A stretch of DNA of 64,000 bases from JASHPR01 sp963833885 (GTDB taxonomy: Bacteria > Actinomycetota > Actinomycetes > Streptosporangiales > Streptosporangiaceae): NCBI GenBank assembly GCA_963833885.1, contig CAWHZU010000027.1, positions 1 through 64,000 of the forward strand. The letters are read 5' to 3'. Under the pieces are notes generated by a model. The model saw only the letters and a list, made by a program, of their open reading frames with translations. It made no database searches and was not told the origin of the DNA. The number at the start of each line of letters is the position of its first letter. The stretch's first letter is position 1. The position numbers were made by a program, and so were the translations under genes. Positions 52,794 to 62,421 of the stretch are shown in pieces.

Positions 52794-54047
52794 TTATGTT
52801 CTTTTCGTGCCGGTGCGGTGGGCGGCGGGGCAGGAGGGCCAGGTGATGCCTGCCGGGGCGAGCACGTGCAGGGGCAGGATTGGGTGCACGACCTTCTCGC
52901 TGGACGCGTCCGAGATCATGACCGCCGAGTCCGACCCGGTCGCGTCGCCGAACTGCTGAGTCACCTGGACGTAGCCGCCGGTCCGGGTGCTTGCCATATA
53001 GGTGGCAGCCGTCGTGGTCCAGGCGAGCGCGCCCGGGCTCATGGCCAGCGCCGAGAAGTAGTCGCCCGACGGGAGGCTGAGCACCTCCCTGGCCCGCACG
53101 TCCTGCGCTGGCGAGTAGAAGAGGCTGGTCATGCCCGGGTTCAGGTACGCGGTCCTGGCGCCGTCGGTGGCCACGAACTCGGTCCCGTGCACGGCGCGCA
53201 GCACCGTGGGCAGCGCCGCGGGCTTCATGGTCTTGAGGCTGAAGGCGTGCAGCGTGGTCTGCGCGCCCGGCCGGTCGGACTCCGGCCACACGACCAGGTT
53301 CCCGTCGAAGAACGGCGGCTGGGTGTGCCCCTGGCGGATCACCCGAACCTGGCCGGTGGCCAGGTTGGCGAGGCGGATCTCGACCACGCCGCCCGGCCCG
53401 TACCCCTGGGCCCACGCCGCGTAGTCGCCGCTGACCGCGGGCGGGTGCCAGGGGCTCGGCCAGGGCGAGTTGCTCGGGCCGTTCAGCGAGTGGCCGAGCG
53501 TCAGCAGGCGGCCGGTCGCCGAGTTCCAGGCGTAGACGGTGAAGTTATCGAGGGTGGACAGCGAGTAGGTCTCCTCCCAGACGAGCCACTGCCCGCCCGA
53601 CGCCCCGTCGGCCTGGTCCTCCTGCGGGTTCCGGAACCGCTGGACGTGCCGGCTGCTGCCGGTGGCGAGGTTCAGCGCGGCAACCCCGGAGAAACCGGAC
53701 GTCCAGGTCGACACGAAGGCGGTCTTGCCGTCCGCCGACATGCCGAGTGGGATCACCTCGCCGTTGAGCGATGCCGGCACCGTCCGGGTCAGCGCCGCGG
53801 TGAGGCTGGCGGTCGGCTGCACCGGGCACAGCGTCGACCAGGCAGGCCACGCGGCCGCGGCGTGACGCTGGCCGGACCGCGTTGCCTGCGGTGTGCCGGT
53901 GCTGCACCCGGCCAGCGCGATCGCACCGGACAGGACGCCGCATGCCCCGAGCGCCGCGAGCGCCCGCCACCGCAGCGCTCGGGCTGCGCGCCCCCAGCCG
54001 CGAATCGTAGTGGCTACCCTACGTGGCTGACCCGTCGCTTTAAGCAC
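52794..54047 (-). CDS. Secreted beta-propeller-like lipoprotein
   Basis: 417 residues. A long basic N-terminus leads to a hydrophobic segment and lipobox ending SGAIALAGC (near residue 48). The mature protein has repeated blades of the type LGMSADGKTAFVSTWTSGFS, DGASGGQWLVWEETYSLS, AVSGDYAAWAQGYGPGGVVE, DGNLVVWPESDRPGAQTT and VATDGARTAYLNPGMTSL. The recurring G-x-x-(V/A)-W/Y pattern resembles TolB/YncE-like propellers. It is probably anchored outside the membrane and may bind a polymer or protein. It starts with GTG at 54047 without a clear ribosome site. It precedes the sigma-factor fusion on the same strand, 306 bases away, so a functional tie is possible but unproven. Confidence 0.75.
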   Translation of the reverse strand: MLKATGQPRRVATTIRGWGRAARALRWRALAALGACGVLSGAIALAGCSTGTPQATRSGQRHAAAAWPAWSTLCPVQPTASLTAALTRTVPASLNGEVIPLGMSADGKTAFVSTWTSGFSGVAALNLATGSSRHVQRFRNPQEDQADGASGGQWLVWEETYSLSTLDNFTVYAWNSATGRLLTLGHSLNGPSNSPWPSPWHPPAVSGDYAAWAQGYGPGGVVEIRLANLATGQVRVIRQGHTQPPFFDGNLVVWPESDRPGAQTTLHAFSLKTMKPAALPTVLRAVHGTEFVATDGARTAYLNPGMTSLFYSPAQDVRAREVLSLPSGDYFSALAMSPGALAWTTTAATYMASTRTGGYVQVTQQFGDATGSDSAVMISDASSEKVVHPILPLHVLAPAGITWPSCPAAHRTGTKRT

Positions 54048-54236
54048 CGCACCATTCTTGACCTGCGGTACTGCTATTTGCAGTCGCTAATCGTCATTGG
54101 CCAAATAGTGCTCTTTTGAGGGGCTTTCGAAGACAGAACTTGTCGGGCATCCGGCGTATGTTGTACGCGAAAGCCAGCAGTCGGCTGCCGGGTTCAGATC
54201 CTGCCCTGCCGCTGGCGCGAAGGGGCGGGACACATC

Positions 54237-55334
54237 ATGAGGCCGCCGCACGTGCTGATCCGTCGGGCCATCGTGGATCCACTGTGGCTGCCCGTCGCCG
54301 CCACATTGATAGTGCTGCTGACGCTGGTGGCTGCCGTCACGGGGCTAGCCTGGCCGCTGGACCGCCGCCAGCGGTCGCCGCGCTTAGCGCTGTTCGCGGC
54401 CGTCTACATATTTGCCGATGCCAGCCTCGTCGTGGCGGCGGCGGTTCTGTGGCTGCGCCGACCGGTTGCCGCCTGGCGCGACGAGGAGCGGTGGAAGACG
54501 GCGCATGCGCGCTTGCTGCGCTGGGCATTCTCGCTGATCGTGGGATCCGCACGTCCTCTGTTCGGATTTGAGGTGAAGCTGGAAGAGCCGCCGGACGCCG
54601 ACCGGCTGGAAGATCGCGGCCTGCTGGTATTGGCTAGGCACGGCGGCCCCGGGGATTCATTCACGCTGATGAACCTGCTATTGACGCGATATCACCGGCG
54701 GCCCTGCGTCGTGCTGAAGGAGAGCTTGCGATGGGACCCGGGGCTGGACGTGGTCGTGAGCCGGCTCCCGTCCTGCTTCCTACCCTCCGCTAGCGACACA
54801 GCCGACGATCTTCCCGGGCGGCTCGCCGACGTAGCCCGCGCCCTGACCGGCAGCGATGCCATGCTCATCTTCCCCGAGGGGGGAAACTGGACACCCCGCC
54901 GCCATCGCCGGGTAGTAACGCGACTGCGCCGCCGAAGCGGTCAGCAGGCAGCGGCGGATGCGGCCGCCAACCAGCATGTTCTGCCGCCGCGGCCAGGAGG
55001 CGTGCTGGCGTGCCTGGCGGCGCGGCCAGACCTGGACGTCGTAGTCGTCGCTCACACCGGTCTTGACGATTTGGTCGCCCCCGCCCAGGTCTGGCGGGCG
55101 CTGCCGCTGGCCGACAGGCCGATGATCGTGCGATGGTGGTACGAACCCGCTCAGGCTCTGCCCACCAGCCCGGACGAGCGCTACCAGTGGCTGCAGGTCC
55201 AGTGGACGATCGTCGACTCGTGGATCGACTCCCGCAAATCAGGGACTGCTCAGCCTTCTGGCCCCGGTATCACCCAGGCGGCGCCGCCGGACAGCCCGTC
55301 CGGCGAGTTTGGCGCTGATCCGGCCTCCGCCTGA
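54237..55334 (+). CDS. PlsC-like lysophospholipid acyltransferase
   Basis: 365 residues. Two membrane segments (LPVAATLIVLLTLVAAVTGL and LFAAVYIFADASLVVAAAVL) anchor the N-terminus. The acyltransferase domain has LLVLARHGGPGDSFTLMNLL (H-x4-D catalytic motif near 135) and DAMLIFPEGGNWTPRRHRRV (FPEG motif near 215). It transfers an acyl chain to a lysophospholipid or similar acceptor at the membrane. The C-terminal 40 residues are a Pro/Ser-rich tail. The ATG at 54237 follows a GGGGCGGGACACATC stretch, a weak ribosome site. No lipid genes adjoin it. Confidence 0.85.
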   Translation: MRPPHVLIRRAIVDPLWLPVAATLIVLLTLVAAVTGLAWPLDRRQRSPRLALFAAVYIFADASLVVAAAVLWLRRPVAAWRDEERWKTAHARLLRWAFSLIVGSARPLFGFEVKLEEPPDADRLEDRGLLVLARHGGPGDSFTLMNLLLTRYHRRPCVVLKESLRWDPGLDVVVSRLPSCFLPSASDTADDLPGRLADVARALTGSDAMLIFPEGGNWTPRRHRRVVTRLRRRSGQQAAADAAANQHVLPPRPGGVLACLAARPDLDVVVVAHTGLDDLVAPAQVWRALPLADRPMIVRWWYEPAQALPTSPDERYQWLQVQWTIVDSWIDSRKSGTAQPSGPGITQAAPPDSPSGEFGADPASA

Positions 55335-55379
55335 AGCCCCACTACAGGCAACCCGCCCAACGGACCGCAGACATGCCGG

Positions 55380-55556
55380 TTACCGGCGCCAGCGGGGCGT
55401 GGACCACGCCGGGGCCGCTCCGGTCAGGTGAATGGCCAGGCATACGAGCCCGGCCAGCAGGAAGCTGATCGGCGAGAACAGCGCGGGGGTAGCCACGTTT
55501 GCGGCGTTGACGATGAATCCGATCACGAACAGCACGACAGCGATTGCGGCGAGCAT
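55380..55556 (-). CDS. Small two-helix membrane protein
   Basis: 58 residues with two hydrophobic segments (MLAAIAVVLFVIGFIVNAAN, then ISFLLAGLVCLAIHL), ending in a basic tail (WSTPRWRR). The ATG at 55556 has AGGAGG 6 bases upstream, so I prefer it to an upstream codon at 55598. Similar short proteins are common beside stress genes in actinomycetes; the CsbD-like gene upstream fits that. Confidence 0.65.
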   Translation of the reverse strand: MLAAIAVVLFVIGFIVNAANVATPALFSPISFLLAGLVCLAIHLTGAAPAWSTPRWRR

Positions 55557-55757
55557 TCCAGCCTCCTGGGCAATGTCATGAAGATAGGCACTTGTCATCT
55601 TGAGACAGCAAACGACTGAACTGCCCGCTATCGCGCCTTTTACACATTGCCGTGAGACTGGCCTGAGAGGGTTCAGGCTCGCGGTTCTTCACTGACCTTG
55701 CGACCGGCCATCCCCGGACTACCGCCGCTGGGGTTGCACATTATCAATAAGGCCAGG

Positions 55758-55931
55758 TCAGCGCCGGAAGGCGTCCTTAACTTTCTCACCGGCATTCTTG
55801 AGGTTACCGGTCACCACATCGGCTTTTCCTTCCGCCTTCAGCCGCTCGTTTCCGGTGGCCTTCCCGGCAAGCCTCTTGGTCTTGCCCTTGATCACCTTAG
55901 CCTTATTCTTAGCCTTCTTTTCCGCACCCAT
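55758..55931 (-). CDS. CsbD-family stress protein
   Basis: 57 residues: MGAEKKAKNKAKVIKGKTKR, then GKATGNERLKAEGKADVVTG, ending GEKVKDAFRR. The Lys-rich pattern with K-G-K-(x)n-G-(x)n-L-A-G/G-N-x-x-L-K-x-E-G-K is the CsbD signature, and the length is normal for the family. Bacillus csbD is a general-stress gene; the molecular role is unknown. AGGAAAGAG lies about 10 bases upstream of the ATG. It is encoded in tandem with the small membrane protein gene. Confidence 0.85.
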   Translation of the reverse strand: MGAEKKAKNKAKVIKGKTKRLAGKATGNERLKAEGKADVVTGNLKNAGEKVKDAFRR

Positions 55932-56126
55932 GACCGATTCTCTTTCCTGCCGGCAGCAACGGCGTTGCCCGGCATCGCTCTGCGTCCGCCGCTGTTCTCA
56001 GCTGAGCGCCCGGAACGTGCCCTGTGAGCTACCCACCAGATACGCGTGAAACTTTTTCGGCATGGCCTTCCCTGACGTGTTGCCCTGGCGGCGTTGAGCT
56101 CGCTGCTCATGACCTGCATGTTCGCG

Positions 56127-57053
56127 CTACCAGTCGTAGCCACGGGCCCCGACGATGTTCACGATCGTCGACGACGGCAGCGACGAGTAGGCCGGAACGG
56201 TGGCGGCCCAGCCGATGCTCGAAGCGCCGTGTACCGAGTCTTCGTAATCGGTTGTGGCTCCCGAATTCTTGTAGCCCCTGATGTCGAACCAATGGAAAAT
56301 GGTCTGATTCACCGGGTGGCCGACCAGATGCGGGCCACCGGCGACCTCGTAGGCATCACCGGCGAGCGGGGCGCCCCCCTTGTGGTTGATATCGGTCACC
56401 AAATCAACCTCATACGTCTTGATCTCGTGCTTGGTTGGCGACCAGGGCAGCCCGACGGCGACGTAGTTGTTCCGGCTCTGGTTCTTGTTCAGCACCTCGG
56501 GAACCGGATAGCCACTCCCGTCCGACCAGCCGGTGCCGCTCTTATTCGTCCCCAGCTCTTTTGCGGTCTTCCGCTGGCCTACGGTCCTGCCCATCTGAGC
56601 GAGCATCTCCGACACCGTGGCCGGGCCGCAGTAGTAGCTGTTGATCTGTGCCCGCTGGGTCTGCTTCAGGCTCTTCGAGGCCGGCAGCGCGCTCGGGCAC
56701 GCCCCGTCCGCGCACTTGCTGGCCGCCACGGTGTCGGCCTGCATCGCCTTGACAAAGCTCCTGGCCAGAACCTGCTTCGCAGCGTTGGCCGCGAGCATCG
56801 CGCCGCTCATCGCCGGGGCCGGCAGGCCCACCTTGGTACGCATGCCCATCCCGGTGTCGGTGACCATTGCAGCGGGCTGTGCGGCCGCCGACCGGATCGC
56901 GGCCCCGCTCGACCCGTTCGGCCCGCCCGGCCCGCCCGCCCTCGCGGCCCCCGCGGCTCCTGCTGCTCCGGCGCCAGTGAGCATCACCGAACCGCCGACC
57001 AGACAGATGGCCATCACCGTGATAAATCGACCCATCAGGTAGCGCGCGTCCAT
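56127..57053 (-). CDS. Secreted C39-like cysteine peptidase
   Basis: 308 residues. An N-terminal signal segment (FITVMAICLVGGSVMLTGAG) precedes an Ala/Gly-rich region. The peptidase C39-like domain starts near residue 135: AQINSYYCGPATVSEMLAQM has the catalytic Cys, GWSDGSGYPVPEVLNKNQSR lies between, and GPHLVGHPVNQTIFHWFDIR carries the His, followed by IRGYKN and the end GARGYDW. Papain-like fold, probably acting outside the cell; ABC-exporter fusion is absent, so it is not a bacteriocin-transporter protease. The ATG at 57053 lies near AAAAAGGCGGAGGAATC, giving a strong ribosome site. Confidence 0.85.
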   Translation of the reverse strand: MDARYLMGRFITVMAICLVGGSVMLTGAGAAGAAGAARAGGPGGPNGSSGAAIRSAAAQPAAMVTDTGMGMRTKVGLPAPAMSGAMLAANAAKQVLARSFVKAMQADTVAASKCADGACPSALPASKSLKQTQRAQINSYYCGPATVSEMLAQMGRTVGQRKTAKELGTNKSGTGWSDGSGYPVPEVLNKNQSRNNYVAVGLPWSPTKHEIKTYEVDLVTDINHKGGAPLAGDAYEVAGGPHLVGHPVNQTIFHWFDIRGYKNSGATTDYEDSVHGASSIGWAATVPAYSSLPSSTIVNIVGARGYDW

Positions 57054-57249
57054 GATTCCTCCGCCTTTTTACCCGACCCTGTATATCCGAATTACCGCAG
57101 ATTAGTCGCGGTAATGAATCGGAATGCACGCAGGCAATAAGGCTAAGCGAGCCGAGCGCGAGGTGTCTTGAAAATCGCATCAGCCGAGTTAAGTGGCTGC
57201 ACTAGTCTTACAAAGTCGATAAATTCAGCGCTCGCCGTCCAATTACGTG

Positions 57250-58016
57250 TTAAACGGGCCCTCGGCCATCGAGCAAATGCCTGAAATATGAGCCTGGCTC
57301 GTGCAGGAAACTCCTCCAGTGGCCGACGACTTCCAGCTCGTCCCAGCGGGCCGGGCGCATGCCCCAGTCGCCCAGCTCGAGGATGCGGGCGCCGGGCGCC
57401 GCGGCGATCAGCGGCGAGTGCGTTGCGACCACCGCCTGCGCTCCGGCCCTGGCCAGGTCGTGCAGGAGGGCGACGAGCCCGAGACAGGCGGTGAACGACA
57501 GCGGCGCGTCGGGCTCGTCCATGAGGTAGAACCCGGGCTGGTTCACCCGGGTGCGCAGCATCTCGAGGAACCCTCTCCGTGGCTGAGCTGGTGGAAGCGC
57601 TCCCGCCGCAGGCCTGGGTTGTCCTCGAGGTAGCTGTACAGGCCGTGCATGGTGTCCGCGCGCAGGAAGTACGCCCAGTGTGAGCGCCACGACGGCGAGC
57701 GCTCGACCACGAGGCTGGAGCCGATGCCCGGCTCGCTGTCCCGGACCCGGAACAGGCTCGCGTGGACCGATCCGCCCTGCGGATTCAGGCCGTAGGCCTC
57801 GGCCAGGGTCTCGATGACCGTCGACTTCCCCGACCCGTTCTCGCCCACGAGCACGGTCAGCCCCGCAGGCAGTTCCAGGCCTGCACGCAGGATCTGCGCC
57901 ACCGCAGGCACAGTCGCCGGCCAGCGGTCCGGGTCGAACTGTGGATCCGGACCACACCGGAACGCGCGGACCGGGCGCTCGTCAAAGCCCGCGCTGCCGG
58001 CCACGTCACAGATCAT
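57250..58016 (-). pseudogene. ABC-class AAA ATPase (COG3910-like) interrupted by a frameshift
   Basis: About 255 residues if corrected. From the ATG at 58016: RAFRCGPDPQFDPDRWPATV, Walker A LTVLVGENGSGKSTVIETLA, the Q-loop-like region RSHWAYFLRADTMHGLYSYL and signature-like QLSHGEG. One base is missing in the gagggttcc run near 57575, after which the proper reading continues in another frame: FLEMLRTRVNQPGFYLMDEP (Walker B), VVATHSPLIAAAPGARILEL (H-loop), ending in RHLLDGRGPV. Such single-domain predicted ATPases are common in actinomycetes with unknown role. It is divergent from the RecQ gene, 45 bases apart. A sequencing error is possible because the rest is well conserved. Confidence 0.8.
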
Positions 58017-58061
58017 GCCGTCCACCGCCGACAGTCGGCACCGCCTGGTACTAAGGAGGTC

Positions 58062-60207
58062 ATGGCCGACAATGCTGGAACCGCAGCGCTCCGCGAGGAG
58101 GCAGAGCGCTGCCTGCGCTCGCTGGCCGGACCCGCCGCGACGCTGCGCGACGACCAGTGGACGGCCATCCGCGCCCTGGTCCAGGACAGGCGGCGGGCTC
58201 TCGTGGTGCAGCGGACCGGCTGGGGCAAGTCGGCGGTCTACTTCACAGCGACCGCGCTGCTGCGCTCCCGCGGCAGCGGCCCGTCGGTCATCGTCTCGCC
58301 GCTCCTCGCGCTGATGCGCAACCAAATCGAGGCAGCGGGCCGGGCGGGCATCCGCGCCCGCACCGTGAACTCGGCGAACACCGACGAGTGGGACCAGGTC
58401 TACGCCGAGGTGGCAGCGGGCGACGTGGACGTCCTGCTGGTCAGCCCGGAGCGCCTGAACAACCCCGGTTTCCGCGACCTGGTGCTGCCCAAGCTCATCG
58501 CCGCCGCGGGCATGCTGGTGGTCGACGAGGCCCACTGCATCTCCGACTGGGGGCACGACTTCCGCCCCGATTACCGGAGGCTGCGCACCCTGCTCGACAG
58601 CCTGCCGCCTGGCGTTCCGGTGCTCGCCACGACGGCCACCGCGAACGCCAGGGTCACCAGGGACGTCGCCGAACACCTGGGCGACGGGACCCTCGTCCTG
58701 CGCGGCTCGCTGGACCGGGCCAGTCTGCACCTGGCGGTGGTGCGGCTGCCCGCGGCGCAGCAGCGCCTGGCCTGGCTGGCGGAGCACCTGGGCGAGCTGT
58801 CCGGATCCGGCATCATCTACACGCTGACGGTCGCCGCCGCGCACGAGACCGCGTCCTTCCTGCGCTCGCACGGCCTCGATGTCGCCGCCTACACCGGACA
58901 AGACGACCACCATGAACGGGTCGCCGCCGAGGACTCGCTCCTGGCCAACGAGCTCAAGGCCCTGGTTGCGACAAGCGCCCTCGGGATGGGCTTCGACAAG
59001 CCGGACCTTGGCTTCGTCGTTCACCTCGGGGCACCACCATCGCCGATCGCTTACTACCAGCAGATCGGCCGGGCAGGCCGGGCCACCGACCGCGCCGACG
59101 TGATCCTGCTGCCCGGCCGCGAGGACGCCGACATCTGGGCCTACTTCGGCTCCCTGGCGTTCCCGCCGGAAGCCGTCGTCCGGTCCGCCCTCGCCGCGCT
59201 CGCCGATGCGGGCAGGCCGCTGTCCACCGCGGCGCTGGAAACCCGGGTCGACCTGTCCCGCAAGCGGCTGGAGATGATGCTCAAAGTTCTCGACGTGGAC
59301 GGTGCCGTGCGCCGGGTCAGCGGCGGCTGGGCGGCCACCGGCGCCGGGTGGGCCTACGACGCCGACAGGTACGCGAGGGTGGCGGCGGCACGGTCCCGGG
59401 AACAGCAGGCCATGCTGGACTACGCCGCGGCCGGCGCCTGCCGGATGGAGTACCTGCGCCGCGAGCTCGACGACCCGGCGGCCGCGCCGTGCGGGCGCTG
59501 CGACAACTGCACCGGGCGGCACTGGCCGCAGGAGGTGTCGCAGGCCGCCGCCGGGGCGGCCAGCGACCGGCTGCTTCGGCCAGGAGTCGAGATCACCCCG
59601 CGGCGGATGTGGCCGACCGGCATGCGGGAGCTGGGCGTCGAGGCGTCCGGCAAGATCGATCCCGGGCTGTCCGCCGAGCCGGGCCGGGCCATCGGACGGC
59701 TGACCGACCTGGGCTGGGGCCCGCGGCTGCGCGCCCTGCTGGCATCGGACGGCTCCGCCCCTGACGGCCCCTCCCCCGACGGCCCAGTCCCCGATGATCT
59801 TGTAGCAGCCGTGGTCAAGGTGCTGGCGGCGTGGGACTGGGATCAGCGGCCAGCCGGCGTTGTCACGTTGCCTTCGCGGACCAGGCCGCAGCTCGTTGCG
59901 AGCCTGGGTCTGCGGATCGCCGAGATCGGCCGGATACCGCACATCGGCGGGCTCGGCTACCCGGCCGGCGCGCAGCCGTCCCGGTCCGCGGGCCACCAGC
60001 ACAACAGCGCCCAGCGCCTGGCCGCCGTGTGGCGCGAGCTCACTCTTCCCGAAGACGTCGCCGCCGCGGCGGGCCGGCGGGGGCCCGGTGCTGCTGGTCG
60101 ACGACCGGGTCGAAACCGGCTGGACCATGACCGTCGCGGTGCGGCTGCTCCGCCAGGCCGGCGCTCCCGCCGTGCTGCCCGTCGCCCTGGCCATCACCGC
60201 TGGCTGA
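58062..60207 (+). CDS. recQ: RecQ-type DNA helicase, frameshifted near the C-terminus
   Basis: About 715 residues if corrected. Q-motif region DDQWTAIRALVQDRRRALVV, Walker A QRTGWGKSAVYF, DEAH box LVVDEAHCISDWGHDFRPDY, TTATANARV (motif III), AYTGQDDHHERVAAEDSL, ATSALGMGFDKPDLGFVVHL and QQIGRAGRATDRADV (motif VI). A zinc site CRMEYLRRE with PCGRCDNCTG lies near 460. After GRLTDLGWGPRLRALL comes a tail that in another frame reads GGPVLLVDDRVETGWTMTVA, a phosphoribosyltransferase-like motif found in actinobacterial RecQ; a one-base error in the ggcgggggcccgg run near 60080 hides it. The uncorrected frame runs to 60251. The ATG at 58062 has AAGGAGG 2 bases upstream. Confidence 0.88.
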
Positions 60208-60272
60208 CCGGCTTAGATCAGTGGGGTAACGCGTCAGCTCTCTTCGACTGAGAGGGCTCCCCGTTAAGGCGA

Positions 60273-61250
60273 TCAGCTGTGGCCGAGGACAGGATGCGGG
60301 ACGTAGAGCTCTTCCAGTCGCCGCATCTCGTCCTCGCTGAGGTCGAGCTGCTCGGCGGCCAGTGCGTCCTCGAGGTGGCCGAGCCTGGTCGCGCCGACGA
60401 TGGGCGCGGTCACCCCCGGGCGGCGCAGCAGCCAGGCCAGCGCCACCTGGGCGGACGGCACACCGCGCTCCGCGGCCACCTCACCGGCCCGGTCGACGAC
60501 GTCGAAGTCGGCGGCGGTGTACAGCGTGTCCTGGAACGCGTCCGAGTTCGATCGGGTGGTCCGCCGCTCCCCCTCCCTGGTCCGGCTTCCGGCCAGCACG
60601 CCGCGCGCCAGCGGGCTCCACGGAATCACGCCGACGCCCTGGTCGATGCACTGCGGGATCATCTCCCGCTCTTCCTCGCGGTAGATGAGGTTGTAGTGGT
60701 TCTGCATCGAGACGAACCTGGTCCAGCCGTGATCGTCCGCCACGTGCTGGGCCTTGGCGAACTGCCAGGCGAACATGGAGCTAGCGCCGATGTACCGGGC
60801 CTTGCCGGCCCGCACCACGTCGTGCAGCGCTTCCATGGCCTCCTCGACCGGCGTCTGGTAGTCCCACCGGTGAATCTGGTAGAGGTCCACGTAGTCCATG
60901 TCCAGCCGCTCCAGCGAGGCGTCGATGCCGGACAGGATGTGCTTGCGGGACAGGCCTTTGCTGTTCTCGCCCGGCCCCATCGGCGAGTACACCTTGGTGG
61001 CCACGACCACGTCGTCCCTGCGGAACATCTTCCCGAGCAGCCGGCCGGTCGTGACCTCGCTCGCCCCGGCGGAGTAGACGTCCGCGGTGTCGAAGAACGT
61101 GACCCCACCGTCGGCGGCTGCCCTGACGATCGGTTCGGCCGCGTCGTCGTCGAGCACCCAGGGCCGGTCGCTGTTGTTGCCGAAGCTCATCATGCCGAGG
61201 CAGACACGCGACACACGCAGGCCGGTCGAGCCGAGGTTCACGTACTCCAT
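60273..61250 (-). CDS. Aldo/keto reductase
   Basis: 325 residues. YVNLGSTGLRVSRVCLGMMS, GVTFFDTADVYSAGASEVTT (Asp, Tyr), VVATKVYSPMG (Lys) and DLYQIHRWDYQTP (His) form the catalytic tetrad. MQNHYNLIYREEEREMIPQC and VIPWSPLARGVLAGSRTREG are typical of the AKR subfamily of general NADP-dependent carbonyl reductases. Cytosolic; substrate unknown. The ATG at 61250 has GGAG 6 bases upstream; a TTG at 61262 is less likely. It is divergent from the next aldo/keto reductase, 190 bases away, which suggests a shared control region. Confidence 0.9.
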   Translation of the reverse strand: MEYVNLGSTGLRVSRVCLGMMSFGNNSDRPWVLDDDAAEPIVRAAADGGVTFFDTADVYSAGASEVTTGRLLGKMFRRDDVVVATKVYSPMGPGENSKGLSRKHILSGIDASLERLDMDYVDLYQIHRWDYQTPVEEAMEALHDVVRAGKARYIGASSMFAWQFAKAQHVADDHGWTRFVSMQNHYNLIYREEEREMIPQCIDQGVGVIPWSPLARGVLAGSRTREGERRTTRSNSDAFQDTLYTAADFDVVDRAGEVAAERGVPSAQVALAWLLRRPGVTAPIVGATRLGHLEDALAAEQLDLSEDEMRRLEELYVPHPVLGHS

Positions 61251-61442
61251 GAAGATCTCCAATCAGCGGTCCGGATGGTCAGATGGGGCATCAGTCGCAG
61301 CGGCGAGCCAGGTGGGCACACGCACCGGATGGCAACACGGCCGGCAACCAGCGGATTCCGGAATTCGGCATCACCAGCCGGACTTATCGGCGGCCCCCGG
61401 CGGTTACCACCGCTAGACGACAACAAAACTGGGAGTTCTCAA

Positions 61443-62306
61443 ATGCGCACCAGGAAGATCGGTCAGGTCACCGTCGGCGCCGTCGGTCTGGGCGGCATGC
61501 CCATGTCCATCGAGGGCCGGCCGGACGAAGCCCGTTCGATCAGGACCATCCACGCGGCGCTGGACGCGGGCGTGACGCTGATCGACACCGCTGACGCCTA
61601 CCACCTGCACGCCGGCGAGACCGGGCACAACGAGCGGCTGATCGCCAAGGCGCTGGCCAGCTATGCCGGAGACGCCAGCGACGTGCTCGTCGCCACCAAG
61701 GGCGGCCACATCAGGCCCGGCGACGGCTCGTGGACCGTGGACGGAACCCCGGGGCACCTGCGGGCTGCGGCCGAAGCCTCGCTGAAGGCGCTCGGCGTGG
61801 ACGCGATCGGCCTCTACCAGTACCACCGGCCGGACCCGGAGGTTCCGTACGCGGAATCAATCGGCGCGCTCAAGGAACTGCTCGACGCCGGGAAGATCCG
61901 GATGGCGGGCATCTCCAACGCCAGCATCGAGCAGATCGACATCGCGGTCCGGGTGCTCGGCGAGGGCAACCTGGCCAGCGTGCAGAACCAGTTCTCGCCC
62001 GCGTTCCGGTCCAGTGAGCCGGAACTTCGGCACGCCGCCGAACTCGGCGTCGCGTTCCTGCCGTGGAGCCCGCTCGGCGGCATCAGCCGGGCCGGGCGGC
62101 TCGGGGCGCGGCACGCCGCGTTCCAGGAGGTCGCGGACGCCCATGGTGTCTCGCCACAGCAGGTCACACTGGCCTGGATGCTGGCCAAGGCCCCGGTAGT
62201 GATCCCGATCCCGGGCGCCAGCCGGCCCGAGTCGATCATCGACTCGGCACAGGCCGCCGAGCTGACCCTGTCCCCCGGCGAGCTCGCCCGCCTCGACAAC
62301 GGCTGA
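61443..62306 (+). CDS. Aldo/keto reductase
   Basis: 287 residues. GQVTVGAVGLGGMPMSIEGR, GVTLIDTADAYHLHAGETGH, VLVATKGGHIRPGDGSW and GLYQYHRPDPEVPY contain the Asp, Tyr, Lys and His tetrad; VQNQFSPAFRSSEPELRHAA and VAFLPWSPLGGISRAG follow. It ends LSPGELARLDNG like other family members. The GGPM/TADAYH form resembles actinobacterial oxidoreductases of the pyridoxal-reductase-like branch, but substrate is unknown. The ATG at 61443 has GGGAG 7 bases upstream. It is divergent from the AKR at 60273 and convergent with the MMPL gene. Confidence 0.9.
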   Translation: MRTRKIGQVTVGAVGLGGMPMSIEGRPDEARSIRTIHAALDAGVTLIDTADAYHLHAGETGHNERLIAKALASYAGDASDVLVATKGGHIRPGDGSWTVDGTPGHLRAAAEASLKALGVDAIGLYQYHRPDPEVPYAESIGALKELLDAGKIRMAGISNASIEQIDIAVRVLGEGNLASVQNQFSPAFRSSEPELRHAAELGVAFLPWSPLGGISRAGRLGARHAAFQEVADAHGVSPQQVTLAWMLAKAPVVIPIPGASRPESIIDSAQAAELTLSPGELARLDNG

Positions 62307-62355
62307 GACCTCCCAAGAGGTTTTTTGGACGGGCCTAATGGCGGCAGGCAACAAG

Positions 62356-62403
62356 GTGGTGGGTCCCACGCTGCTCCTCTAGCAGCAGCCTGGGACCCAC
62401 CAC
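62356..62403. terminator. Bidirectional terminator hairpin
   Basis: Perfect 13-base arms GTGGTGGGTCCCA (62356-62368) and TGGGACCCACCAC (62391-62403), with an inner GCTGCT/AGCAGC stem. It sits between the convergent AKR and MMPL genes; no long T-run follows on either side. Confidence 0.75.
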
Positions 62404-62421
62404 ACTTATGGGCGGCTGGGG

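Noticed and set aside
60279..61442. Upstream extension of the second aldo/keto reductase frame
   Set aside because: Antisense to the first aldo/keto reductase; the ATG at 61443 has a ribosome site and family-like start.
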